Positions 51,797 through 60,060 of a stretch of DNA of 64,000 nt are shown here, in pieces (positions within the stretch are counted from its first letter, which is position 1; every line of letters starts with the position of its first letter). Both the position numbers and the translations under genes were made by a program. The notes under the pieces were generated by a model. The model was not told the origin of the DNA. It ran no database searches and worked only from the letters and a program-made list of their open reading frames with translations. This DNA comes from Cognatishimia sp. MH4019 (GTDB lineage Bacteria > Pseudomonadota > Alphaproteobacteria > Rhodobacterales > Rhodobacteraceae), in NCBI RefSeq assembly GCF_020177595.1, contig NZ_JAHTBL010000008.1:121043-185042 (forward strand), read 5' to 3'.

Positions 51797-54148
51797 TTAG
51801 CCCTCGCCTTGCAGGCGTTCGACGGCCATCAGCACACGCTCGGGCGTGGCGGGGGCATTAAGGCGGGGACAGGTGCGGTAGTCATCGACGCTGGCCACGG
51901 CCATCGACAAGGCTTCCAGCACGGAAATGCCCAGCATGAAGGGCGGCTCCCCCACGGCTTTGGAGCGCTTGATCGTGTTCTCGCGGTTCTCGGACCAGTC
52001 GGCGAGGTCGACATTGAAGATGCGCGGGCGGTCCGAGGCGAGCGGGATCTTGTAGGTGGAGGGCGCATGGGTGCGCAGCTGGCCCTTTTCGTCCCACCAG
52101 AGCTCTTCTGTGGTGAGCCAGCCCATGCCTTGGATGAATGCGCCTTCAACCTGACCGCGGTCGATCACCGGGTTCAGGGAGCGACCTACATCATGCAGCA
52201 CATCCGCCCGGTCGACGATGTATTCGCCGGTCAGCGTGTCGATGGAGACCTCGGACACGGCGGCGCCATAGGCATAGTAATAGAACGGGCGGCCCGTGCC
52301 TTTGTCGCGGTCCCAGTGGATTTTCGGGGTCTTGTAGAAGCCTGCAGCCGACAGGTGGATGCGCGCCATGTAGGCGGCTTTGATGAGGTCAGGGAAAGAG
52401 ATCACCTCGTCCCCGATCTGTACGGATCCGGGCAGGAAGCGCACCGCTTCGGGGGCCACGTTCCATGTATCTGCCGCAAACTCGACCAGCCGGGCTTTGA
52501 TTTGTTCGCAGGCATCCAAGGCGGCCATGCCGTTCAGATCGGTGCCGGAGGACGCAGCCGTCGCCGAGGTGTTTGGCACTTTCTCGGTTGTGGTTTTGGT
52601 GATCTTGATCGTTTCGAAATCGGCTTGAAACGCGTCCGCGACCACTTGGGCGACCTTGGTGTTGAGGCCTTGCCCCATCTCGGTGCCGCCATGGTTCAGG
52701 TGGATCGAGCCATCGGAATAGATATGCACCAGCGCACCGGCCTGATTATACCATGTCGCGGTAAACGAGATGCCGAATTTCACAGGCGTCAGCGCGATGC
52801 CCTTGCGGATCACGCCGCCTTTGGCGTTCCAATCCAGTACCGCCTGACGGCGCTCGGCATAGTCAGACCGCGCCTCTAGATCGGCAACGATTTGCGGGGC
52901 GATATTGTCTTCGACGGTCTGGTGATAAGGCGTGATATCGCGGCCTTCGCCGTAGAAATTCAGCTTGCGGATATCGAGGCTGTCGCGGCTCCGGTGATAG
53001 GCGATTTCTTCGATGATCCGCTCTGCGATGATGACGCCCTGGGGTCCACCAAAGCCGCGAAAGGCGGTGTTGGAGACGGTGTTGGTTTTCATCGGGTGCG
53101 AGTTCAGCAGCACATGGGGATAGAAATACGCATTGTCGGCGTGAAAGAGCGCGCGGTCGGTGACTGGGCCGGAGAGGTCTGATGAGAAGCCGCACCGGGC
53201 GGCAAATTCACCGGTGACGGCTTCGATCTTGCCGTCATCGTCAAAGCCGACCTCGTAGTCGATGACGAAATCATGCCGTTTGCCGGTGGCAGACATATCA
53301 TCATCACGATCGGGGCGGATTTTGACCGGGCGGTTGAGGCGCTTTGCGGCGATGGCCGCGACGGCGCAGAAGAGGTTCATCTGCGTTTCCTTTCCGCCGA
53401 ACCCGCCGCCCATGCGCCGCACATTCACCGTCACCGCGTTGGAGGCGACGCCGAGCACATGGGCGACCATATGCTGCGCCTCGGTCGGGTGCTGGGTAGA
53501 AGAATGCACGATCACGTCCTCATCCTCGCCGGGGATGGCGAAGGCGATATGGCCCTCAAGATACATGTGATCCTGACCACCGACGCGCATCTGGCCCTTG
53601 ATGCGATGCTTGGCGTTTTTCATTGCGACTGGCGCATCCCCACGCTTCAGCGTGAGGGGAGGCGTGACATAAGGCATATCGGCATTCTGCGCGGCGTCGG
53701 CTTCCAGCACATGGGGCAGGTCTTCGTAGTCGATCTGTGCCAGATGGGCGGCGCGGCGGGCCTGATCGCGGGTCTCGGCGATCACCGCAAAGATAGGCTG
53801 GCCCCAGAACTCGATCTTGTCGGTGGCCAAAACGGGCTCGTCATCGCGGCCCGTGGGGCTGACATCGTTGACGCCGGGAATATCGTCGGCGGTCAGCACG
53901 TCGATCACGCCGGGGGCGTTGCGCACCGCGTCCAGATCGACGTTGCGCAGTTTGGCATGGGCGCGCTCGGACAGACCCAGATAGGCGTGCAAGGTGCCAA
54001 CAGGTTCCGCGATATCATCCGCGTATTCTGCACGGCCCGTCACATGCTTGACCGCTGAGTCGTGCCGGCGGTCCACATGCACACCCCCGGACAGGGTGCG
54101 ATCCGCAGGCGGGGTGAGGGCGGCGTCGGGGCGGGTATCGTCGTGCAT
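51797..54148 (-). CDS. xdhB: Xanthine dehydrogenase, molybdopterin-binding subunit
   Basis: 783 aa from ATG 54148, preceded by GGAGGA; an in-frame extension upstream only covers xdhA. Seen: Ald_Xan_dh hammerhead (VTGRAEYADDIAEPVGTLHA), GGGFGGKETQ for the cofactor, FRGFGGPQGV, NHGGTEMGQGLNTK, and the late VGEPPFMLGISV region with the catalytic Glu. It oxidises hypoxanthine and xanthine to urate with electrons passing to the small subunit. It follows xdhA after 14 bp. Confidence 0.94.
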   Translation of the reverse strand: MHDDTRPDAALTPPADRTLSGGVHVDRRHDSAVKHVTGRAEYADDIAEPVGTLHAYLGLSERAHAKLRNVDLDAVRNAPGVIDVLTADDIPGVNDVSPTGRDDEPVLATDKIEFWGQPIFAVIAETRDQARRAAHLAQIDYEDLPHVLEADAAQNADMPYVTPPLTLKRGDAPVAMKNAKHRIKGQMRVGGQDHMYLEGHIAFAIPGEDEDVIVHSSTQHPTEAQHMVAHVLGVASNAVTVNVRRMGGGFGGKETQMNLFCAVAAIAAKRLNRPVKIRPDRDDDMSATGKRHDFVIDYEVGFDDDGKIEAVTGEFAARCGFSSDLSGPVTDRALFHADNAYFYPHVLLNSHPMKTNTVSNTAFRGFGGPQGVIIAERIIEEIAYHRSRDSLDIRKLNFYGEGRDITPYHQTVEDNIAPQIVADLEARSDYAERRQAVLDWNAKGGVIRKGIALTPVKFGISFTATWYNQAGALVHIYSDGSIHLNHGGTEMGQGLNTKVAQVVADAFQADFETIKITKTTTEKVPNTSATAASSGTDLNGMAALDACEQIKARLVEFAADTWNVAPEAVRFLPGSVQIGDEVISFPDLIKAAYMARIHLSAAGFYKTPKIHWDRDKGTGRPFYYYAYGAAVSEVSIDTLTGEYIVDRADVLHDVGRSLNPVIDRGQVEGAFIQGMGWLTTEELWWDEKGQLRTHAPSTYKIPLASDRPRIFNVDLADWSENRENTIKRSKAVGEPPFMLGISVLEALSMAVASVDDYRTCPRLNAPATPERVLMAVERLQGEG

Positions 54149-54162
54149 CTGAATATCCTCCG

Positions 54163-55623
54163 TTATGCGCGCATCAGGCGCACTGGGGCGTCGGTGGCTG
54201 CGTTCTCTAGCCAGAAGCGGCGGAGCAGGTTTTGCGCGGACCGCATCCGATACTCGGACGAGGCGCGCCAATCGGTGAGTGGCTGGAAGTCTTCGGGCAG
54301 CTTGGCAGCAGCAGCGCTGATGGTTGCTTCGCTCCACGGTTGGCCGATCAGAGCGGCCTCGACAGCTGCGGCGCGCTTGGGCGTGGCGGCCATGCCGCCG
54401 AACGCGATGCGCGCGTTGGTGATCTGGCCGTCCTGCACTGTCACGTTGAGGCCCACCGCGACGGAGCTGATGTCTTCGTCGCGACGCTTTGAGATTTTGT
54501 AGGCCGCGTGCAAGCTGCCGGGCTGCGCGAGCGGGATGTCGATCCGTTCGACGAACTCACCCGCGGCGAGGTCTTGCTTGCCGTAGTCGATAAAGAACGC
54601 CTCGACCGGCAGGGTGCGGCGCGCGTCGCCTTTGCGCAGGATAACCTGCGCGCCGAGCGCAATCAGAACAGGGGGCGTATCCCCGATGGGGGAGCCGTTG
54701 GCGACATTGCCGCCGATGGTGCCCATATTGCGAATTTGCCAGCCCGCGATGCGGTCCCAGTAGTCGCGCAGATGCGGGAAGGCGGCACAAAGCGTGTCGG
54801 CGCTACCAGAATAGCTGACGCCAGCGCCCATGCGGATCATGCCGTCGGACTGTTCGATCTCGCGCAGCTCCTCCAGATGGCTGAGGAAAATCGCCGGAGA
54901 GATCGTCTTGAGGAATTTCGTCACCCAAAGGCCCACATCCGTGGCCCCGGCGACCATGGTGGCGTCGGGATGCTCTAGCAGAGCTGCGGCGAGGTCGTCC
55001 ACGTCTGCGGGCAGGATCGCGAGGCTGTCATCCGTGCGCAGTTCAACGCGCTGACCGTCGGCCATGGCTTGCAGTTGAGAGGTCACGGCGGCGCGCTCGG
55101 TGTTCAGCGCGTCCTGCGCAGGGCTGCCATAGGTATTGATCGACTGGGCTGCGCGGATGATCGGCTCGTAGCCCGTGCAGCGGCAAAGGTTGCCTTGCAG
55201 CGCTGTCTCGATCTGGGTTTCGGTCGGCTCGGGTGTTTCCATCCAGAGCGCGTAAAGCGACATCACGAAACCCGGTGTGCAAAAGCCGCATTGGCTGCCG
55301 TGAAAGTCGACCATCGCCTGTTGCACCGGGTGCATCCGCCCGTCGGGTCCGCTCAGATATTCCACGGTCACGATATGGCAGCCGTCCAGCGACGCCATGA
55401 AGCGGATGCAGGCGTTGACGGTCTCGTAGTTCAACTGGCCCTTGTTCAGCCGCCCCACCAGCACCGTGCACGCGCCGCAATCGCCCTCCGCACAGCCTTC
55501 CTTGGTGCCGGTCAGACGTTTTTGCAGCCGCAGGTAATCCAACAGCGTGTCGCCTGCGCTGATGGCGTCGAGGGTCACGGGCTTTCCGTTCAAAAGGAAC
55601 TGAGTGTTGGATCGAGTGGTCAT
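54163..55623 (-). CDS. xdhA: Xanthine dehydrogenase, FAD/iron-sulfur subunit
   Basis: 486 aa. The N-terminal plant-type [2Fe-2S] cluster has Cys44/49/52 (GCAEGDCGACTVLVG); the second [2Fe-2S] domain has SQCGFCTPGFVMSLY and NLCRCTGYEPI. The FAD domain starts near 190 (ATMVAGATDVGLWVTKFL), with IGGNVANGSPIGDTPPVL contacting FAD; CO-dehydrogenase-type C-terminal domain. It transfers electrons from the molybdenum subunit to NAD. First gene of the xdhA-xdhB-xdhC-permease-guaD group, divergent from a LysR regulator. Confidence 0.94.
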   Translation of the reverse strand: MTTRSNTQFLLNGKPVTLDAISAGDTLLDYLRLQKRLTGTKEGCAEGDCGACTVLVGRLNKGQLNYETVNACIRFMASLDGCHIVTVEYLSGPDGRMHPVQQAMVDFHGSQCGFCTPGFVMSLYALWMETPEPTETQIETALQGNLCRCTGYEPIIRAAQSINTYGSPAQDALNTERAAVTSQLQAMADGQRVELRTDDSLAILPADVDDLAAALLEHPDATMVAGATDVGLWVTKFLKTISPAIFLSHLEELREIEQSDGMIRMGAGVSYSGSADTLCAAFPHLRDYWDRIAGWQIRNMGTIGGNVANGSPIGDTPPVLIALGAQVILRKGDARRTLPVEAFFIDYGKQDLAAGEFVERIDIPLAQPGSLHAAYKISKRRDEDISSVAVGLNVTVQDGQITNARIAFGGMAATPKRAAAVEAALIGQPWSEATISAAAAKLPEDFQPLTDWRASSEYRMRSAQNLLRRFWLENAATDAPVRLMRA

Positions 55624-55707
55624 GGGCTTTCCTGACGTTGGTGCGTTGGGTGGACTTGGGACCGTGGTCCTAGTGTGCAGCGTTCGACTATATAAAAATA
55701 GAGAGGA

Positions 55708-55720
55708 TAGTGATAATCTA
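55708..55720. promoter_or_regulatory. LysR-type box TAG-N7-CTA upstream of xdhA
   Basis: TAGTGATAATCTA fits the T-N11-A LysR consensus with a TAG/CTA dyad, in the AT-rich 132-bp gap between xdhA and the LysR gene. A second TGATAAT motif follows at 55734-55740. Likely operator of the adjacent regulator. Confidence 0.5.
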
Positions 55721-55755
55721 TTTCAACGGTTCATTGATAATAGAAAGGGCGTTGG

Positions 55756-56658
55756 ATGCCCTATGTGGAAAGTCTACGCGTTTTCGTCCGGGTTGTGGAG
55801 CGGGGCAGCATCACTGCAGGGGGGCGTGACTTGCGGCTGACCCCGGCGGTGGCGAGCAACCGGATCAAAGAGCTGGAGCATCGGTTGGATGTGCGTTTGT
55901 TCAATCGCACCACGCGCAAGTTGTCGCCCACGGCGGTGGGTCGGGAGTTCTACGCCCATGCCCGTAAGGTGCTGGAAACGCTGGAGGAAGCAGAGGCTGC
56001 AATCTCGGGGTTCTCGAACCAACCCAAGGGGGTGATCCACGTAACGGCGCCGTTGGGCGTGGGCAAGCGCTTTATCTCACCGCTGGTGCCGCGCTTTGTG
56101 GATGCGTATCCGAAGGTCTCGATCCGGTTGCATCTGTCGGACCGGAGGCTTGATCCGGTGACGGATGGTGTGGATGTCGCCTTTGTCGTGGGTCGGCCGC
56201 CGGATTCCAATCTCAAGCTGCGCAAGGTGATGGAATGCCCGCGCGTTCTGTGTGCCGCGCCGTTTTATCTGGAGTGTTACGGCACGCCGCAAAAGCCCGA
56301 TGATCTGATGTCACATGCGTGCCTTCTGCTGCGCTATCCGCGCTCGCCGGAGTATTATTGGCGGTTGGAGACGCCCGAGGGGCCGCAGCGCTTAGATGTT
56401 GCTGGCAGCTACGATTCCGATGATGGGGACGTGCTGACCGATTGGGCGCTGAGCGGGCGCGGGATCATCAACAAGCCACGCTTTGAAGTGGCCGCGCATC
56501 TGGCGTCCGGCGCGTTAGTCGAGATTCTGCCCGACACGCCACCCTTACCGTCGACCTTCGGATGTCTTTATCCGCACCGGCGACTGCAGGATTCCAAAGT
56601 GCGGCTTTTCATTGATTTCATGATCGAGCAGTTGCGGGCCGATGTGCCTCAGACGTGA
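55756..56658 (+). CDS. LysR-family regulator, divergent from xdh operon
   Basis: 300 aa. Winged HTH (SLRVFVRVVERGSITAGGRD, TPAVASNRIKELEHRLDVR, FNRTTRKLSPTAVGREFY) then the effector domain (VIHVTAPLGVGKRFISPLVP) of the CrgA/PecT-like LysR group. Being divergent from xdhA with a LysR-type box between them, it most likely controls purine degradation. It converges on the BKACE gene 8 bp away. The effector is unknown. Confidence 0.87.
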   Translation: MPYVESLRVFVRVVERGSITAGGRDLRLTPAVASNRIKELEHRLDVRLFNRTTRKLSPTAVGREFYAHARKVLETLEEAEAAISGFSNQPKGVIHVTAPLGVGKRFISPLVPRFVDAYPKVSIRLHLSDRRLDPVTDGVDVAFVVGRPPDSNLKLRKVMECPRVLCAAPFYLECYGTPQKPDDLMSHACLLLRYPRSPEYYWRLETPEGPQRLDVAGSYDSDDGDVLTDWALSGRGIINKPRFEVAAHLASGALVEILPDTPPLPSTFGCLYPHRRLQDSKVRLFIDFMIEQLRADVPQT

Positions 56659-56666
56659 GGCTGTTT

Positions 56667-57422
56667 CTAGCCGATCAGCGCCTTCAGGTCGGTGACCTTG
56701 GCGGCGTTGTCGGGCGCGATGCTGCCATTGCTGAGATGCAACGAGTTCTCGAACCCGGTGCGGCACTTCCCGCCCTTTCTGGCGGCATGTTGCAGGCATT
56801 TGGCCTCATCAGGCCCGAAGGCGCAGACGGCCCAATCGGGGCTGAGCGCCTCGTCGGAGAGCCAGTCTAGAAATGGTGTCAGGTCCTCTGGTTGTGCCGG
56901 GGTCTGGCTATAGCGACCCAGTACGAAGAGGAGCTGAAGCGCGGGGTCATTGAGCGTCTCCGTGGGGAGTGTGCGCGCAAGCAAGGCGCAGTCGGCGGCA
57001 TCATAGAGGATGAATTGCAGGGTGATTTTGCGGTCAGCGCAATCGTTGAGGAACGCCTGAACTGCGGCCTTATCTGCACGGCATAGCTCGCGGATTGAGA
57101 CCGAAACCATGTCTGCACCCGCCTCAAGCGCGACCTGCACCTGGTGAGCAGGCTCATAGCGCCCGACGGCTTCGGTTGTGATCTGGACGGCCATGCCCGG
57201 CACGTCCTTATTCAACGCAGCGACAAGAGCGCGATAGCGCGCGGCATCCAGAAGATGCTGCCCGTCGGCGTCACGGATATGAGCATGGATCGCGTCGGCC
57301 CCGGCCTTGAAGCAGGCTTGCGCGCAGGTGATGACCTCTGCGTCTGTGAGCGGGATGGCCGGATGATCGACTTTTTGCAGCCGCGCGCCGTTGGGCGCGA
57401 CCATGATACGGGGTAAGGGCAT
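56667..57422 (-). CDS. BKACE (beta-keto acid cleavage, DUF849) family protein
   Basis: 251 aa from ATG 57422, which overlaps the aminotransferase stop by one base (TGATG); a GTG one codon earlier is possible. TIM barrel with a start typical of the family (PRIMVAPNGARLQKVDHPA), then GADAIHAHIRDADGQHLLDA, where HAHIRD carries metal-ligand His, and ITTEAVGRY and FGPDEAKCLQHAARKGGKCR. Members condense a beta-keto acid with acetyl-CoA to give a CoA ester and acetoacetate. At 251 aa it is shorter than many BKACE proteins (about 270-310). The substrate is likely made by the adjacent aminotransferase. Confidence 0.85.
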   Translation of the reverse strand: MPLPRIMVAPNGARLQKVDHPAIPLTDAEVITCAQACFKAGADAIHAHIRDADGQHLLDAARYRALVAALNKDVPGMAVQITTEAVGRYEPAHQVQVALEAGADMVSVSIRELCRADKAAVQAFLNDCADRKITLQFILYDAADCALLARTLPTETLNDPALQLLFVLGRYSQTPAQPEDLTPFLDWLSDEALSPDWAVCAFGPDEAKCLQHAARKGGKCRTGFENSLHLSNGSIAPDNAAKVTDLKALIG

Positions 57423-58741
57423 CACAGAACGGCGGCCAGGCTTTTGGAGAGTTTGTCGATCAGCTCATCAAGCTGCGCTTCGGTGGCGATGAAAGGTGGG
57501 GCGAGCAGGACGTGATCGCCCTGTTTACCGTCGATGGTGCCGTTCATCGGGTAGCAGATCAGACCGTTCTCCATCGCTTTGGCCTTGAGGCGGGCGGCGA
57601 GTTTCTTGTCAGGATCGAAAGGGGTCTTCGTCTCGCGGTCCGCAACAAACTCGAGCCCGCGGAACATGCCGCGCCCGCGGATGTCACCGACATGGGGGTG
57701 CTGTCCGAAGGTGGCGCGCAAGGCATCCTCGAAATAGTTGCCCATTTTTAAGGCACGTTCCGCCATGCCGCCATCGGTCAGCTTTGTGACGACAGCATTG
57801 GCCGCGGCGCAGGCGACCGGATGGCCCAGATAGGTGTGCCCGTGCTGAAAGAAGCCGCTGCCGTCTTCGATGGCGCGGTAAATCTCGGCCGAGCAGAGCA
57901 TCGCGCCGATGGGCTGGTAGCCCGCGCCGAGGCCCTTAGCGATGGTGATGATATCGGGGCGCACGTCGTCTTGCGTGCAGGCGAAAAGCGTGCCTGTGCG
58001 CCCCATGCCGCACATCACCTCGTCGAGGATCAGCAAGATACCATATCGGTCGCAAATCTCGCGGATGCGGGTGAAATAGCCGGGCACAGAGGGCACGGCT
58101 CCGGCGGTGGCCCCGACGACAGGTTCGGCCAGAAAGCCGATCACGGTCTCAGGGCCGACGCGTAGCAGTTCGGCCTCAAGCTCGTTGGCGACGCGCTGGC
58201 CGTAGTCTTCGACGCTCTCGCCGTCGGCGCGGTCGCGGTATTCGTAGCAGGGTGCGATATGGCTGGCCGACACCATCACCGGATCGAACGGTTCGCGCCG
58301 CCACATGTTGCCGCCCGTTCCAAGCGCGCCCAGCGTATTGCCGTGATAGCTTTGCCGGCGCGAGATGAAGCGGGTGCGGTCGGGCTGACCGATCTCGATC
58401 ATGTATTGCCGGGCGAGTTTCATCGCGGCTTCAACCGCTTCAGACCCGCCAGAGACCAGATAGACCCGGTCGATCCCTTCGGGCGCGTGAGCCACGAGGC
58501 GCGTGGCCAGCTCTTCGGCTGGCTCAGAGGTCAGAAAGCCCGTATGTGCGAAATCCAGAGAATCGATCTGAGTTTTGATCGCGGCGATCACGTCCGGATC
58601 GCTATGACCCAGGCAAGACACTGCGGCCCCACCAGAGCCATCAAGATAGGCTTTGCCGTCGGAATCGTAGATATAAGCGCCCTCTGCGCGCACGGCCAAA
58701 GGCATATGGGCCTTTGTGTGACGTGGGAAAACATGTGACAT
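57422..58741 (-). CDS. Class III (omega) aminotransferase
   Basis: 439 aa from ATG 58741, with GGAGGC upstream. PLP enzyme: VSGGSEAVEAAMKLARQY, SYHGNTLGALGTGG, LILDEVMCGMGRTGTLF, Schiff-base Lys in TIAKGLGAGYQPIGAML, HTYLGHPVACAA. It transfers the terminal amino group of an omega-amino acid or diamine to pyruvate or 2-oxoglutarate. It is immediately followed by BKACE, so its product is probably a beta-keto acid or is converted to one, and is divergent from the TAXI-TRAP transporter that may bring in the substrate. Confidence 0.88.
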   Translation of the reverse strand: MSHVFPRHTKAHMPLAVRAEGAYIYDSDGKAYLDGSGGAAVSCLGHSDPDVIAAIKTQIDSLDFAHTGFLTSEPAEELATRLVAHAPEGIDRVYLVSGGSEAVEAAMKLARQYMIEIGQPDRTRFISRRQSYHGNTLGALGTGGNMWRREPFDPVMVSASHIAPCYEYRDRADGESVEDYGQRVANELEAELLRVGPETVIGFLAEPVVGATAGAVPSVPGYFTRIREICDRYGILLILDEVMCGMGRTGTLFACTQDDVRPDIITIAKGLGAGYQPIGAMLCSAEIYRAIEDGSGFFQHGHTYLGHPVACAAANAVVTKLTDGGMAERALKMGNYFEDALRATFGQHPHVGDIRGRGMFRGLEFVADRETKTPFDPDKKLAARLKAKAMENGLICYPMNGTIDGKQGDHVLLAPPFIATEAQLDELIDKLSKSLAAVL

Positions 58742-58799
58742 GCGTTGCCTCCGTATTGTGCGTTCAGGCTTCTTGGACTTCAACCAGACGCGCCAGCGA

Positions 58800-58828
58800 T
58801 TGACAACAAATGAAACTGCGCCGACACT
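58800..58828 (+). promoter_or_regulatory. Candidate promoter of the TAXI-TRAP operon
   Basis: Perfect TTGACA (58800-58805), 17-bp spacer, GACACT (58823-58828). The -10 match is only three of six, so the promoter is tentative. It would give a leader of about 145 nt. Confidence 0.35.
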
Positions 58829-58981
58829 CCTACGGTCCGGTTTGGGAGGATTACAAGCAGCTGCCGCGTGGCCGAGGATGGCCAGACCTGTATTAAAGTG
58901 ATTGCGGCGCGTGCGACATTACCCAGACCATGGGTTGAGACCCGAAACTTCACGAAATGACATCAACAAAGGGAGTAAATG

Positions 58982-59950
58982 ATGTTTAACAAACTGAAAC
59001 TGACAGCCGCGTGTGTGGTGTCCGCTGCGATGATGGCCCCGGCCGCCTATGCGGAAGAGTTCATCACCATTGGCACCGGTGGCGTCACAGGCGTTTACTA
59101 CCCCACCGGCGGTGCGATTTGCCGTCTGGTCAACAAAGGCCGCCGCGATCATGGCGTGCGCTGCTCGGTCGAATCCACGGGTGGTTCGGTCTACAACATC
59201 AACACAATCCGCGAAGGCGAGCTTGAGTTCGGTGTGGCCCAATCCGACTGGCAGTATCACGCGTTCAACGGCTCGTCGCGCTTCGAAGAGGCTGGCCCGT
59301 TCGAAGAACTGCGCGCAGTCTTCTCCGTGCACCCTGAGCCGTTCACCGTTGTGGCCCGCGCAGATGCAGGCATCGCGACGGTCGATGATCTGGCTGGCAA
59401 GCGCGTCAATATCGGCAACCCCGGTTCCGGTCAGCGTGGCACGATGGAAGTGCTGATGGAAGCCAAAGGCTGGACGATGGACGACTTCGCACTCGCCACC
59501 GAGCTGAAGGCAGCCGAGCAGTCCGCAGCGCTTTGCGACAACCAGATCGATGCGATGGTCTACACGGTCGGTCACCCCTCCGGCTCCATTCAGGAAGCCA
59601 CCACAGCGTGTGATTCCGTGCTGGTCGAAGTATCTGGCGACGCGGTCACAGGTCTGGTCGAAGAGAACTCGTTCTACCGCACCGCCACCATCCCCGGCGG
59701 CATGTATCGCGGCAATGACGAAGACACGATGACCTTCGGTGTGGGCGCAACTTTCGTGACCTCTGCCAATGTGTCGGAAGAAGTTGTCTATACGCTGGTC
59801 AGCGCCGTCTTCGAGAACTTCGAAGACTTCACCGGCCTGCACCCCGCTTTCGCCAACCTCAAGCCTGAGGAAATGGCAACGGCTGGTCTGTCCGCACCTC
59901 TGCACCCCGGTGCCGAGAAGTACTACAAAGAGCAAGGCTGGATCGAGTAA
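58982..59950 (+). CDS. TAXI-family TRAP transporter solute-binding protein
   Basis: 322 aa from the second of two adjacent ATGs; GGGAG (58971-58975) is 6 nt upstream of 58982 but only 3 from 58979. Signal peptide FNKLKLTAACVVSAAMMAPA, cleaved after AYA. Mature TAXI fold: ITIGTGGVTGVYYPTGGAIC, ESTGGSVYNINTIREGELEF, NIGNPGSGQRGTMEVLM. It captures an organic acid or amino acid in the periplasm for the fused permease downstream. A hairpin follows its stop. The ligand is unknown; the divergent aminotransferase/BKACE pair is a hint. Confidence 0.92.
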   Translation: MFNKLKLTAACVVSAAMMAPAAYAEEFITIGTGGVTGVYYPTGGAICRLVNKGRRDHGVRCSVESTGGSVYNINTIREGELEFGVAQSDWQYHAFNGSSRFEEAGPFEELRAVFSVHPEPFTVVARADAGIATVDDLAGKRVNIGNPGSGQRGTMEVLMEAKGWTMDDFALATELKAAEQSAALCDNQIDAMVYTVGHPSGSIQEATTACDSVLVEVSGDAVTGLVEENSFYRTATIPGGMYRGNDEDTMTFGVGATFVTSANVSEEVVYTLVSAVFENFEDFTGLHPAFANLKPEEMATAGLSAPLHPGAEKYYKEQGWIE

Positions 59951-59970
59951 TCTCGACCCACTGAAAACAG

Positions 59971-59994
59971 CCGGGGGCGGTGCGCTGCCCCCGG
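59971..59994 (+). terminator. Perfect 8-bp hairpin after the TAXI binding-protein gene
   Basis: CCGGGGGC (59971-59978) and GCCCCCGG (59987-59994) with an 8-nt loop, preceded by AAAACAG and followed by TTTG. Likely a partial terminator or 3' stabiliser giving excess binding protein over permease. Confidence 0.7.
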
Positions 59995-60060
59995 TTTGCA
60001 CCGGCTCAGCTTGGCCGGGCTTCCAGCATAAGCATGCCAAAAAGGCAGCAGGGGGACATC